A stretch of DNA of 64,000 bases from Ruficoccus sp. ZRK36 (GTDB lineage Bacteria; Verrucomicrobiota; Verrucomicrobiia; Opitutales; Cerasicoccaceae): the NCBI RefSeq assembly GCF_019603315.1, contig NZ_CP080649.1, positions 1,813,501-1,877,500 on the forward strand, given 5' to 3'. The notes under the pieces were generated by a model. It was not told the origin of the DNA. It did not search any database and saw nothing but the letters and a program-made list of their open reading frames with translations. Position 1 is the stretch's first letter, and each line of letters opens with the position of its first letter. Both the position numbers and the translations under genes were made by a program. Shown here piece after piece: positions 1 through 8,709 of this stretch.

Positions 1-138
1 AAACTATGGTTGTCATTGAGGCTATGTTAAATGCCCACATTCAGAATATGACTATTTATTATTGTTTTAGAATGTGCTCAGTCCTATGAAATTTAGGCAG
101 GAATATGGATTGATGAGCGTTACTAGTGCAGTACACTC

Positions 139-366
139 ATGGCACATTACTGCACAGTTAGACTTGAGGCCCGCCTCATGGCCTTCGCCATCGTTTTCGA
201 CGAGTGGCTCGCGGAAGGAAAAGTCCGCGGCTACGCCGAACTGACCGCGATCAGTGGTATGGACCGTTCCGACGTCACCCACATCATGAACCTGCGCCTA
301 CTGGAACCGGAGAAGCAGGAGCGGCGGCTCGGGATTCGCCTTGAAGCAGGAACCGGTTGTCCGTAG
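139..366 (+). CDS. recombinase-associated helix-turn-helix remnant
   Basis: A 75-codon frame. Residues 9-60 carry ARLMAFAIVFDEWL, then VRGYAELTAIS and DRSDVTHIMNLRLLEP. From family knowledge this pattern is typical of a small helix-turn-helix region found in, or directly after, serine site-specific recombinases of mobile elements. No resolvase catalytic domain is present in the frame or in the 138 bases before it, and the usual C-terminal extension is cut short. I read it as a leftover of a recombinase module at the left of the island. No clear ribosome binding site is seen, and expression is doubtful. Confidence 0.4.
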   Translation: MAHYCTVRLEARLMAFAIVFDEWLAEGKVRGYAELTAISGMDRSDVTHIMNLRLLEPEKQERRLGIRLEAGTGCP

Positions 367-425
367 CGTGTCTCTATACTTGTGAATGGCAAATACCGCA
401 GTCTTGAAATCAGGATGGAGTAAGC

Positions 426-1073
426 ATGAGTGTAGGCAAGTATCAAACCTCTGCGGGAATTGAGGGCGAATACCAGCCCGGTTCCCGAAAGCGTGTCCTT
501 CGCAATTTATTGGGCATTACCAGCAAGCAGGCCATGGACGAGGCGGAATTCGAGGCTCTGATCGGCGTTCAAGACTGCTATTTGGATGGGGTGACGGAAG
601 ATACTGTTTTCACTGCGAATCTATTGCGTCAAATGCACAGGGAGTGGTTGGGGAGCATTTATGAGTGGGCAGGGAGCTATCGAACGGTGGAAATGTCGAA
701 GGCCGGCTTTACGTGGCCCCCTGCTTTTCGCGTTGCGGCCAACATGGAGAGCTTCGAAAGGGATATCCTTCGGAAGATGACACCGTTTCGGCTGGAGGGT
801 CTTGATGCCGGATGCGTTGCCTTGGCCCAAGTGCATGCCGAATTTCTATTGATCCATCCTTTCCGCGAAGGCAACGGTCGAATGGCTCGCTGGTTGACGG
901 ATTTGATGTGCCTGCAGGCAGGTTTGCCGCAACCCGAATACGGGTTCGTGGGGCGAGGAAGCCGCCAGAACCAACAGGCTTACCTCCAAGGCGTCATTCG
1001 TGGGTATGAGCAAGATTACCGCGCCTTGGCGGATTTTTTCCAGAAGTCCTTGGAGCGAAGCACCACCCGGTGA
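426..1073 (+). CDS. Fic family protein (AMP-transferase fold)
   Basis: A 215-residue protein with the complete Fic motif HPFREGNGRMAR (His144 to Arg155), the active site of Fic enzymes that move AMP or another phosphate-containing group from a nucleotide onto a target protein. The N-terminus has S9-A-G-I-E13-G14, which fits the (S/T)xxxE(G/N) auto-inhibitory motif of class II Fic proteins, so the enzyme could be self-inhibited without a separate antitoxin. GGAG lies 6 bases before the ATG and supports this start. No antitoxin gene is adjacent. Fic proteins of this size are often carried on mobile elements as toxins or modifiers; the target here is unknown. Confidence 0.9.
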   Translation: MSVGKYQTSAGIEGEYQPGSRKRVLRNLLGITSKQAMDEAEFEALIGVQDCYLDGVTEDTVFTANLLRQMHREWLGSIYEWAGSYRTVEMSKAGFTWPPAFRVAANMESFERDILRKMTPFRLEGLDAGCVALAQVHAEFLLIHPFREGNGRMARWLTDLMCLQAGLPQPEYGFVGRGSRQNQQAYLQGVIRGYEQDYRALADFFQKSLERSTTR

Positions 1074-1336
1074 TTGCGAGGCAAACGCAAACCTTCAAAA
1101 ACGGAGGACTCGTAGGTGCGCCGCTCCAACAGAGAGCGAATCTCCGCAACAGAGTGCACCGCTAGGTGGGGATTGGACTGGCGAAGCGACGGCATGATTT
1201 TCCCACAAATATAAGGCATCCTTTTCCAATCGTCAACCGGAATAGCCCGTGATGGAGAGGGCATTTCTGGGGGGTAGAAAAAATGTTCGTTCTTCTGCGT
1301 GGGCGTTATTCGAGGATTCCGGGGTACCCCTGCAAT

Positions 1337-2036
1337 TTACAGGCTTTTGGTATATTTGCATTTCGGATACGCCGAGCAACCGAGAAAGGAGTTGCCTGCG
1401 TTTTTACCACTCCTGGCGGTTCTGACGACTAATGCTTTTCCGCATTTGGGGCAGACGGTTGTGGAGGCATGACGGCTCTCCAGCGATTGCAGATGTGCCC
1501 GACGAGTGAGGGTGGGGTCGTTCCGCAGGCCGGTCAGATATCCCAAGGCCAGGGATGCTTCTTCGGCGCTCACGATCAGTTCGCGGAAACTCTTAATGTA
1601 GGGAACCAGGCCCCGGTTCATGACATTGGCGGGCATTTCGGTTTTGAAGGTGCATTCCCCGATGAAAAACACGACGGAGAGGAAACGGTCTTCCGGCAAC
1701 CCCCATAGATGCGCTCAGGCACTTGATGTGTCGATAATTCTGGTGCAGGGGATTTTGAAAGCTGGATTTTTTGCCGTAAAGTGATTGTGTCCACTTGGCC
1801 TGCTTCTCCCCGCCGAAGATCCAGCCGGAATAGTTTTTCGTCTCAATGACAAAGATGCCGACCCGGGAAACAATGACATGGTCGATTTGCGTAGTGCCGT
1901 TAGTGGAGGGGGCGATCACGTCATGAAAACGCGGATAGCACTGCTTATCGAGCGTCGCCCAAATCCCAAGAGAAGTCATTTTCTCACCAAGCCAGCCTTT
2001 CAACAAACTCATACAACTGGATATTGACTGTTGCAT
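1337..2036 (-). pseudogene. NERD domain / topoisomerase-type zinc ribbon protein, frameshifted
   Basis: Two overlapping minus-strand frames make one protein. The first (2036 to about 1705) gives the NERD nuclease-related domain with GTTQIDHVIVSRVGIFVIETKN and the conserved D/E...K residues. The second (from about 1699) continues with LPEDRFLSVVFFIGECTFKT, typical of the end of NERD, and closes with a zinc ribbon CPKCGKALVVR...FLGCSAYPKC like the C4 fingers of topoisomerase I. The frames join if one base is removed from the run of five C at 1700-1704. So this is either a recent frameshift or a homopolymer sequencing error. The start may be Met9 (2012). NERD proteins are often linked with DNA processing or mobile elements. 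Confidence 0.8.
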
Positions 2037-2437
2037 GGCTGAACGCCATTCGATTTTTATCCGTTTTGCATTCCCCAGTCTTATCGGATTGTTGATTTAA
2101 CTGGGCCGATTCTGAGGTGGTTTTCAGAAAATGGGGCCGGATTTTTGGCGGGTCGGTGTGCCCGCGACAGGGAAAAAATGGGGTAGCAGAGCGGACTTGT
2201 CCTGCCGCCCGCATGCACAACTTTGAGGCCTGTCTGCCCTGGTCCCATGTCCTTCAATCCCTATATCTATGGGCGTTCGGGGGCGATTGGCTCCTTCCCG
2301 CGATGTCAACCATGGTTGACACCCAACCCTCAGTATTGGTGGGATTACGGACTTTTTAGGGTGTTTTTTCATGGACCACGGGAAATAACCAAATAGAGAT
2401 AAGGGAGTTTTCGTATCTTTATGACCCCCTGATAGCG
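2037..2437. other. divergent intergenic region
   Basis: About 400 bases between the NERD gene (leftward) and the sigma-like gene (rightward). It should hold both promoters. The only striking element is the perfect 18-bp palindrome at 2304-2321, about 115 bases before the sigma-like start. No convincing small gene was found. Confidence 0.5.
2304..2321. repeat. 18-bp palindrome copy 1, TGTCAACCATGGTTGACA
   Basis: Perfect palindrome. An identical copy lies at 10760-10777 and a two-base variant (TGTAAACCATGGTTTACA, changed symmetrically) at 35117-35134. The symmetric substitution suggests a binding site for a dimeric protein. Here it lies in a divergent promoter region. Confidence 0.75.
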
Positions 2438-3154
2438 ATGAATAGCACGCGCAGTGATATCCCCGAGACGACCCGTACGACGGTCGATATCCTGCTTGGC
2501 CCGGATAATCCCAGACGTCAGGCCCGCGTTGCTGAAATCGCCGCGATCTATCAGCCTGTTTTAAGAGGGGTTGCCGCCAGCTTTTTGCTCAAGCATGCGG
2601 GCAATGGCGAGGGCTTATCAGAGGTGGAGGACCTTGCTGGCAATGAAGTCCTGCTGATGCTGGACCCCGGTCGCGATTATTTCTCGACGTATGACCCGAT
2701 ACGTGGACGGCTGAGGCATTGGATCAAGAGCAGGATCCGCCGCCATGTGCTCGACCACTGGCGTAAGCGCAGGAAGCTGGTGGCGTCCGAACTGGACGAG
2801 GAGCACATGCACTCGGAGTCGCAAATCGTCCAGTGCATCGATGAGCTTGAGGTGAACGAAGTCTTTCGTTTGGCCATGCGTCTGACCGCCGAGCACTATG
2901 CCGAGCTGGGTCAGTCCGAGCGCTATGAGGCCTATAAGGAACTGAAGTCCGGACAGGAGCGTTCGTCCGGCGTGCAGGCGATGGGCGAGTGGGAGATGCG
3001 CACCATCAAGAGCGAGGTGGCCTCCTACATCCGTCAGCAGGCTCTCTGGCGGGCAGCCTTGACGGTGTCCGACAACCCGGAGGATGTGTACGAGCTGGCC
3101 GGGGCAGTCTGGGACCGGGCCAAGAACAAGAAAACCCTCGATCTGGATTTTTAA
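2438..3154 (+). CDS. sigma-70-like (ECF-type) RNA polymerase sigma factor
   Basis: A 238-residue protein. Residues about 15-110 resemble sigma region 2: an N-terminal ETTRTTVDILLGP and RVAEIAAIYQPVL, then YDPIRGRLRHWIKSRIRRHV, the segment that normally contacts core polymerase and the -10 element. A clear region 4 helix-turn-helix is not visible, so promoter recognition may be unusual or the protein may only be sigma-derived. It is followed after 7 bases by a Ser/Thr kinase gene; in Planctomycetota and Verrucomicrobiota such sigma factors and kinases are often paired, the kinase controlling the sigma factor. The 18-bp palindrome upstream may control the pair. Confidence 0.65.
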   Translation: MNSTRSDIPETTRTTVDILLGPDNPRRQARVAEIAAIYQPVLRGVAASFLLKHAGNGEGLSEVEDLAGNEVLLMLDPGRDYFSTYDPIRGRLRHWIKSRIRRHVLDHWRKRRKLVASELDEEHMHSESQIVQCIDELEVNEVFRLAMRLTAEHYAELGQSERYEAYKELKSGQERSSGVQAMGEWEMRTIKSEVASYIRQQALWRAALTVSDNPEDVYELAGAVWDRAKNKKTLDLDF

Positions 3155-3161
3155 GGGTGTC

Positions 3162-4640
3162 ATGGATTTTTCCGACGACGAGTTGAAGGGCCTGATCGCA
3201 GGAGACGGCGGTGCTTTTGACCCCGGAGAGATTATCGGCAATAACTTCGAGGTCCTGGAGTTTATCAAGGAGGGAGCGGACGCGGAGGTGTACCGCGTCA
3301 GGAACCTGACAGACGGGCAGGAGTATGCGGCCAAGGTGCCGAAGGATGCGAATGCCTATGGGCAGTTCGAGCACGAGATCGAGTTGTATAATATTTTGAG
3401 TCGTCGGCATCGTTCGGAGCACTTGGTGCGGGTGCACCCCTCGATCGACCACCATGGCTGCCCGGTCTTCATTATGGAGTATTTGCACGGTCATACCTTG
3501 GCCGAGCGTATTCAGTCCGGGAAGGCGCTTCGCCCGCGGGAGATCGTCAAGATCATCAAAGATATCCTCAGTGGGCTGTCCGAGCTGCACCGCTCAGGGA
3601 TTATCCACTGCGACGTCAACCCGAACAATGTCATGATCACGCAGCACGGGGCCGTGTTGTTCGATCTGAGCGCGGGCGTCCTAAGCGAGAAGGTCGGTGG
3701 GCGTACGCCCAGACGCGGGACCAAGGGCTACATGCCGCCGGATGAATACCTTTCCTATGCCTGGGATGTTTATTCGGTCGGCGTGATTTACTATCAGCTG
3801 ATGCTCGGAGATTACCCGGCCTGGACGCGACCGGTCGGTGTGCAGGACGAGACGACCAAATCGCTGACGATACCAGAGAAGTTCGGGCGCTACCTGGGGG
3901 CGCGTCCGATCGTGGAAAAGGCCCTGCAGCTGGACCCGGATAAGCGCTACCGCAATGCCACGCAGATGCTCGCTCAAATGCGCAACCCGGTCCACAGCCA
4001 GCGTTTGTTTGAGGGGATGAATATTTTTAAACGCCGCCACCCACTGTCGTTCTGTGTATTGGGCTTCGTGCTTGTGATCGTTGTGCTGGCTGGTGTTGGG
4101 GGCTATCTTTGGTCTACTGGACGAGCCGAGAAACTCAGGGATACCTACTCGCTGAACCTGACCCATCAGGACCATGCCCTCGGATGGTGCTTTCTGTCGA
4201 GTGAGGCCTGGGACCTGCACAAGCAGATACAGACGCAACAAAGCGCAATGGATTCACAAGACGGGGCCATCGTAGCAATCGACGAGGTGTTGCTGCGTCT
4301 GAAGGATGATGGCAGTAAGCAGTATACGCTCACGCTTGAGTTTTCTTCGTTAGCCAGTGGCAGGTCAGAGGCGGTGGAATTTCCGTTGGAGTGGTCGGAG
4401 GTCCAGGGCGGCTACTGCCTGGACCTGAAAGATGCCAGAGTGGTTAAGGGGATCACCCCGAAAACCCGCGTGCTTATCAAATTGAAACGTCACCGGCGTT
4501 TGTGGTTGGATAAGGAGTACGCGGCCCCTGAGCGGGCTTTCCAGAGACTTCAGCCTACCCCGAATGGGTGGGTGAGCTGGGAGGACGATGGTACGTCCTT
4601 CAGCCTGAGAGTTGGCGGCAGCTACCTGTCCGCGAACTGA
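3162..4640 (+). CDS. transmembrane Ser/Thr protein kinase
   Basis: A 492-residue protein. The kinase domain covers residues about 25-285: Lys of YAAKVPKD near 57, the catalytic loop HCDVNPNNV (His149, Asp151, with the downstream Asn kept), and FDLS (Asp168) in place of DFG. The glycine loop is weak (EGADAEVY). The key catalytic Lys, Asp, Asn and Asp are present, so activity is plausible although HRD is HCD. One membrane helix follows at about 293-318, then about 170 residues outside the membrane of unknown fold. The ATG at 3162 is preferred to an upstream ATG at 3084 inside the sigma gene because it gives a 7-base spacing. Probably co-transcribed with the sigma-like gene. Confidence 0.88.
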   Translation: MDFSDDELKGLIAGDGGAFDPGEIIGNNFEVLEFIKEGADAEVYRVRNLTDGQEYAAKVPKDANAYGQFEHEIELYNILSRRHRSEHLVRVHPSIDHHGCPVFIMEYLHGHTLAERIQSGKALRPREIVKIIKDILSGLSELHRSGIIHCDVNPNNVMITQHGAVLFDLSAGVLSEKVGGRTPRRGTKGYMPPDEYLSYAWDVYSVGVIYYQLMLGDYPAWTRPVGVQDETTKSLTIPEKFGRYLGARPIVEKALQLDPDKRYRNATQMLAQMRNPVHSQRLFEGMNIFKRRHPLSFCVLGFVLVIVVLAGVGGYLWSTGRAEKLRDTYSLNLTHQDHALGWCFLSSEAWDLHKQIQTQQSAMDSQDGAIVAIDEVLLRLKDDGSKQYTLTLEFSSLASGRSEAVEFPLEWSEVQGGYCLDLKDARVVKGITPKTRVLIKLKRHRRLWLDKEYAAPERAFQRLQPTPNGWVSWEDDGTSFSLRVGGSYLSAN

Positions 4641-4821
4641 GTTTTGCCCCCGGATCGAGATCGATCGGAGAGGGTATTGCTGTGTTTAGGCCTGTGTCCA
4701 TGCTGGATTTGCGGGGCCGTGCTGTCTTTGCATTTTGAATGCGGGGTAGGGGGATGAGCCTGCCCTAAAAACTTTTTTTCAAAAAAATCCCTCAGGGTGC
4801 GGGTGCTCATGCGTAACGGGT

Positions 4822-6789
4822 ATGAAGGGTCGAAACAACTTCGGCCTAAAACTCAAAAATATAAGAAAAACCATGAGTAAAGAAACTCATCCGACCTGGT
4901 GCGACAGCACCGCGAATCCCATGATGGGCGGCAAACACAGTGAACTGTTTGCTCCCGCCGACACGATCCTCGATAGCATCGACAAGGTCGTTCATGCCCA
5001 GTGTGGCGACTGGACGGAAGGCCAGGCCCGCGAGCTCTACGCAGAGCTGATTAACGAAGCCTACGATGCGATCGAAGCGCCCAGCGAGCATCACAGCAAA
5101 GCACTCACCACCACGAACCTCTACCACCTTCGCAAGAAATTTATCGCGAAGGTGAAAGCCGATTACGGGAAGCATTCTTCCGCTGCTGCCCATCGGGCAA
5201 TTGAGGAGCGGATCACTAGCCATGCTGCCATGCAGCATTTCAAGAAGGGCTACAGCCTGGTAAATCCGGAACGTAAGCCGAAGAAGGGATATGCTCCCAC
5301 CTTTGAGAGCGTGACCAAATTCAATGGCAGGGGCCGTAAGGCTGCTGCCCTGTCAGACCTGCTTGGCTGTCGCTCGGCAAATGAAGCATGGAAAGTACCG
5401 CTCGCCCGCATCATCTGCATCGGTGACCTCGGAGATGCCTTCAGCGATGAGGCGAATTTCGAGTTTCTCGAAGCAGAAATGAAGCAGGCAATCCGTAGTG
5501 AAGCAGGCCAGAAACACCTCTGGGTCTGGTCAACCATGTGCCCCGATGTGATGGGCAAGTTCGCTGAACGCATTGGCGGTTTTTTTACCAATGTCTGTGT
5601 GATGACGACGCTCACCCGTGTCGACGAAGTCAATCTGAAGCGCTTGGATGATCTCAAGGCCGTCAACGCAGCCATGCGGGCACTATGCCTCATGCCCGCA
5701 GCCGAGATTGAGATGGATAAGCTGAATCTCGATAGCATCGACTGGGTCATCCTCGAAGGGGAAAGCAAGCACGGCAAATATCCTCGTGCCTTGACGGTTG
5801 AGTGGGTGGAAAAGCTGCGTGCGCACTGTCAGGAGCAGGGCGTGGCTTTCTACCTGCAGCAACTGGGCGGCAATCCATCACAAAACGGCATGACGCTCGG
5901 GCTGAAGGACGGGGACGGTGCGGACTGGGACGAATGGTCCTCCACGCTACGTGTGCGCGAATTCCCGCAGGCCTTCCATGAGTTCCGAAAAGAGGAGTTG
6001 GATAGTCCGGGCACGGAGTATCCCGACCGGAGTAAGGGGCGTCCGAATACGTCCACCTTGCCCGCTCTGCCTATGGATAAGCTCAATGAAGCCGAGCGCG
6101 AGGAGCTGGAGCAGTGCGAGGAATGTATTCAGCGTGGAAAGCATGTATTCGAGAAAGTCGGCTATGCGCTGCTGAAGATCAAGAACGACCGACTCTACCG
6201 CGAAAAATACAAAAGCTTCCAGGAGTACTGCGAACTGAAGCATGGGTTCTCGCGTCAATACGGTTACTTGGTAGCCAATGCCGTTGCAGCAAAGGAAATT
6301 ATCTCTCCGAAGCTTGCCGCGCGTGGTCTGCCGTTAATCGAAACGGAGCGAGGCTTGAGGCTCTTCGGTGGCCTCAAAGGCAGTGCCTATGATGAGGTGA
6401 TCGATATCGTTGCGGAGGAAATCGGTGAGGAAAAGGCATCCATTCCTTACCCGATTATCGAAAAGGCGGTCAAAACCATCAAGCAGAAGTCCAAGAAGCC
6501 GAAGGGGCCTGAACTCGATGATTCTATGGAGGACAAGGCACCGGTGAACGATGCTGTGATGCTCGGTACCGATCTGATGATCGATGAGGATGACACGCCA
6601 CCGATAAGGCTGAGCAAGCCGATATTCCGGGGATTTCTCCCTCAATCGACCAGCGATAAGTGTACTTCGTCAGGCGAGGGACTCGCTGCCAAACTGCGGC
6701 GAGCTGTATCAATGGCAGAAAAAGGTGATCTGACTCAGGTCTACGAGGTTTTGGAAGCGATCCTGAAAGAAAAGGAAGTCAGGTCCTGA
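4822..6789 (+). CDS. Gp37/Gp68-like (DUF5131) protein fused to a phage/plasmid C-terminal domain
   Basis: A 655-residue protein. Residues about 190-370 follow the layout of the phage Gp37/Gp68 (DUF5131) family: ARIICIGDLGDAFSDEANFE, then HLWVWSTMCPD, FTNVCVMTTL, IDWVILEGESKHGKYPRAL and a C-terminal FYLQQLGGNP matching the usual FFKQWGG. It is divergent, and the usual N-terminal cysteine cluster is not seen. Residues about 430-500 (LLKIKNDRLYREKYKSFQEY) match a domain common in phage and plasmid proteins where it precedes DNA-binding segments. The rest is charged and probably disordered. An alternative start is Met18 at 4873. Function is unknown; the context is mobile. Confidence 0.6.
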   Translation: MKGRNNFGLKLKNIRKTMSKETHPTWCDSTANPMMGGKHSELFAPADTILDSIDKVVHAQCGDWTEGQARELYAELINEAYDAIEAPSEHHSKALTTTNLYHLRKKFIAKVKADYGKHSSAAAHRAIEERITSHAAMQHFKKGYSLVNPERKPKKGYAPTFESVTKFNGRGRKAAALSDLLGCRSANEAWKVPLARIICIGDLGDAFSDEANFEFLEAEMKQAIRSEAGQKHLWVWSTMCPDVMGKFAERIGGFFTNVCVMTTLTRVDEVNLKRLDDLKAVNAAMRALCLMPAAEIEMDKLNLDSIDWVILEGESKHGKYPRALTVEWVEKLRAHCQEQGVAFYLQQLGGNPSQNGMTLGLKDGDGADWDEWSSTLRVREFPQAFHEFRKEELDSPGTEYPDRSKGRPNTSTLPALPMDKLNEAEREELEQCEECIQRGKHVFEKVGYALLKIKNDRLYREKYKSFQEYCELKHGFSRQYGYLVANAVAAKEIISPKLAARGLPLIETERGLRLFGGLKGSAYDEVIDIVAEEIGEEKASIPYPIIEKAVKTIKQKSKKPKGPELDDSMEDKAPVNDAVMLGTDLMIDEDDTPPIRLSKPIFRGFLPQSTSDKCTSSGEGLAAKLRRAVSMAEKGDLTQVYEVLEAILKEKEVRS

Positions 6790-6805
6790 ACGATAACTCA
6801 CAATG

Positions 6806-6837
6806 GCCCGTCAGGCGTGGAAATATGCCTGGCGGGC
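6806..6837 (+). terminator. 11-bp hairpin between the Gp37-like gene and the next gene
   Basis: GCCCGTCAGGC and GCCTGGCGGGC form an 11-bp stem with one G-U pair and a 10-base loop. A terminator or attenuator is likely. It argues against a possible start at 6803 and for the ATG at 6857 of the following gene. Confidence 0.55.
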
Positions 6838-6856
6838 AACCTTTAACAAAAAAAAC

Positions 6857-7882
6857 ATGAACTACACATCACCTTATTCCTACAACTTCAAGGAGTTGAT
6901 CCGTCAGCGAAAACGATATGCCAAGGCTCTGGTTTCATTATGTGCAACGCTTCCTGGACCGAACAAGGGGTTATACACACTGATCATTCGGGACCTGATT
7001 TATCACTTTGACCGTACCGCAGCAGGCTATTGCCGATCCTCTATCAAGCATGACGGTAGACTCTGGAATGCGGATAACTACGAGGTCCTGACGAAGCGGT
7101 ATAATAGGAAACTCAAAAAGCCTGTCAGCGTAAAGACCGTGAAGCGGTACCATGCTGACATGAAGAAAAATGGGCTGCTCTATACCTCTCGCTACATTTT
7201 TCGTGGCAAGAATACCCTGCATCGAAGCATTAATATCCCGGTTATGGAGGAGGTGCTTCTGAGCGTGGATCGAGCAATTCGCCTGCGCAACGATAAAGCG
7301 TTGCAAGAGCACGAATATGACGAACTGAGGTCTATGGTTGATGAAGCGAAACGCAAAGACATATGCCGCGAGAAATATGGCGTTGTCCCGTTTACCTATC
7401 AGACGAACGGTGAAATCGATCAGATTGTGGAATCCACGATCGAATTTGGCCACCTGTTGTTCAACCTGGGGCGGCTTACCGACACGGCGAAACGACCGAC
7501 GCAGCGAGCTCGGGCCAGAATCAGGCGATTGGTTGAGCTTCGCATTCTCGGCCCTCAGTTTCTTGTTTGTTTGCGAGCCGCAATAGACCATGGGGAGTTC
7601 GAGAACGAAAAGTCTATCATCACGCACCGTTTTTGGCCAAATTGGCTGGAGACTTTTTACCCCGAAGAAGGAGAGGAGTCTATTGAGGATGGCCTTGCCG
7701 CTTCCTGGTTCCAGTTTGATGGTGCAGAGGATTCGACATGGATGACGCCCAGCATGCGGTACAACTTTCGGCGATGCCATGGGTTGTTCTGCGGGTATCT
7801 GGATAGTGTGAGGTACGCTGAAAGTACCAAAAAACTTGTTCAGGAAGCTACGGAGAGTACGGGTGAAAACGAGATTGTGTAA
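6857..7882 (+). CDS. unknown protein with winged-helix-like segment
   Basis: A 341-residue basic protein that I do not recognise. Residues about 70-125 (KTVKRYHADMKKNGLL, then FRGKNTLHRSINIPV) look like the recognition helix and wing of a winged-helix domain of the kind seen in replication initiators and phage regulators. The rest is mixed helix with many Arg and Tyr. The start at 6857 was chosen because the frame upstream (from 6803) runs through a hairpin. Just after its stop are three 9-bp direct repeats (7961-7995), which would fit an initiator with iterons, but three short copies are weak evidence. Replication or regulation of the island is a guess only. Confidence 0.55.
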   Translation: MNYTSPYSYNFKELIRQRKRYAKALVSLCATLPGPNKGLYTLIIRDLIYHFDRTAAGYCRSSIKHDGRLWNADNYEVLTKRYNRKLKKPVSVKTVKRYHADMKKNGLLYTSRYIFRGKNTLHRSINIPVMEEVLLSVDRAIRLRNDKALQEHEYDELRSMVDEAKRKDICREKYGVVPFTYQTNGEIDQIVESTIEFGHLLFNLGRLTDTAKRPTQRARARIRRLVELRILGPQFLVCLRAAIDHGEFENEKSIITHRFWPNWLETFYPEEGEESIEDGLAASWFQFDGAEDSTWMTPSMRYNFRRCHGLFCGYLDSVRYAESTKKLVQEATESTGENEIV

Positions 7883-7960
7883 TGTCCCTGATCCTTCCGG
7901 ATTTGTCCCTGGGAAGCCATATTTTTTCCTCAAGGCTGTCCCTAAGGAATGTCCCCAATA

Positions 7961-7995
7961 TTACTGAATGTGTTACTGAATTGAATATACTGAAT
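7961..7995. repeat. three short direct repeats (TTACTGAAT, TTACTGAAT, ATACTGAAT)
   Basis: Copies begin at 7961, 7973 and 7987. They lie in an AT-rich stretch right after the unknown protein gene and before a strong terminator. They may be protein binding sites; chance cannot be ruled out. Confidence 0.35.
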
Positions 7996-8033
7996 ATGTC
8001 CTGAATTCTTATCTGAACAATATAAAGAGAAAG

Positions 8034-8064
8034 AGACCTCACCTTACTGGTGAGGTCTTTCTAT
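8034..8064. terminator. terminator between convergent genes
   Basis: AGACCTCACC and GGTGAGGTCT make a perfect 10-bp stem with loop TTACT, followed by a T-rich tract on the plus strand and preceded by an A-rich tract that serves the minus strand. It can end both the 6857-7882 gene and the leftward secreted-protein operon. Confidence 0.85.
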
Positions 8065-8123
8065 GTCTTTTATATTTAGCTAAACACGTAGATCCATGTC
8101 GTCCATGCTTGTCGTTCGACAGA

Positions 8124-8684
8124 TCATCCATCGGCTGTGTGCTGGTACTGTACTCCATCGAAGATATAAACATGCTGGGAGTGGGGGATGCCTGTGTTCA
8201 GGGTTTGATGTCCTTCCTCGTTCACAAACTCCAGGGAACCATCACCGTCAAAGTCCCAAAAGTAATACACCTCTCCAGTCCCCTCTATCGGGGACAGTTC
8301 TTTAGGCCCATCCTCATGCAGGATAAAGACGCGCATCACCCAGGCAGGGGAACCCGACGCGGGAAAGGTTTTTACGCTCTCCAGAACAGCCAAGGCTGGG
8401 ACCCCGTTTACAGGTATCGGTTCCCAAGGTTCCAGAAAACAGAAGATCGACATAGGCTCATAGGGCAGTTCCAGGCAGGTGTCCGCGCCCAACCTCTTTG
8501 CATACCTTGGCCTAATCGTTAGGGGCACCTGATCCTTCAGGGGGATTTGGATTTCTGTGACATAACCTTCAGCGTCTTTTTCCAGGTTAATCTCATGCTC
8601 ACTGGCAGCCGTTGTTGCCATACCACTTAGGAAGCACGTCAAGAAGGCCACCAGGAGGGTGCTGGAGAGCGTTTTAATCATCAA
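8124..8684 (-). CDS. secreted protein of unknown function
   Basis: A 186-residue protein with a signal peptide (residues 1-27, cleavage near SGMATTAASE). The mature part has no family I recognise; it ends with YYFWDFDGDGSLEF, which resembles a single calcium-binding DxDxDG-like loop, and a short C-terminal strand-rich stretch. It begins 25 bases after the stop of the 8710-9171 gene and is the last gene of a three-gene operon of exported proteins (10402 down to 8124). Confidence 0.65.
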   Translation of the reverse strand: MMIKTLSSTLLVAFLTCFLSGMATTAASEHEINLEKDAEGYVTEIQIPLKDQVPLTIRPRYAKRLGADTCLELPYEPMSIFCFLEPWEPIPVNGVPALAVLESVKTFPASGSPAWVMRVFILHEDGPKELSPIEGTGEVYYFWDFDGDGSLEFVNEEGHQTLNTGIPHSQHVYIFDGVQYQHTADG

Positions 8685-8709
8685 AGGCCAGATGGGTTGC
8701 TTGCCGCAT

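Noticed and set aside
1016-1264. 82-residue minus-strand frame after the Fic gene
   Set aside because: It overlaps the end of the Fic gene in antisense, has no recognisable motif and no ribosome binding site.
2618-3334. 238-residue antisense frame
   Set aside because: Opposite strand of the sigma-like and kinase genes; composition of a shadow frame in GC-rich coding DNA.
6971-7933. 320-residue antisense frame
   Set aside because: Lies opposite the 6857-7882 gene; no motif and many unlikely residues runs.
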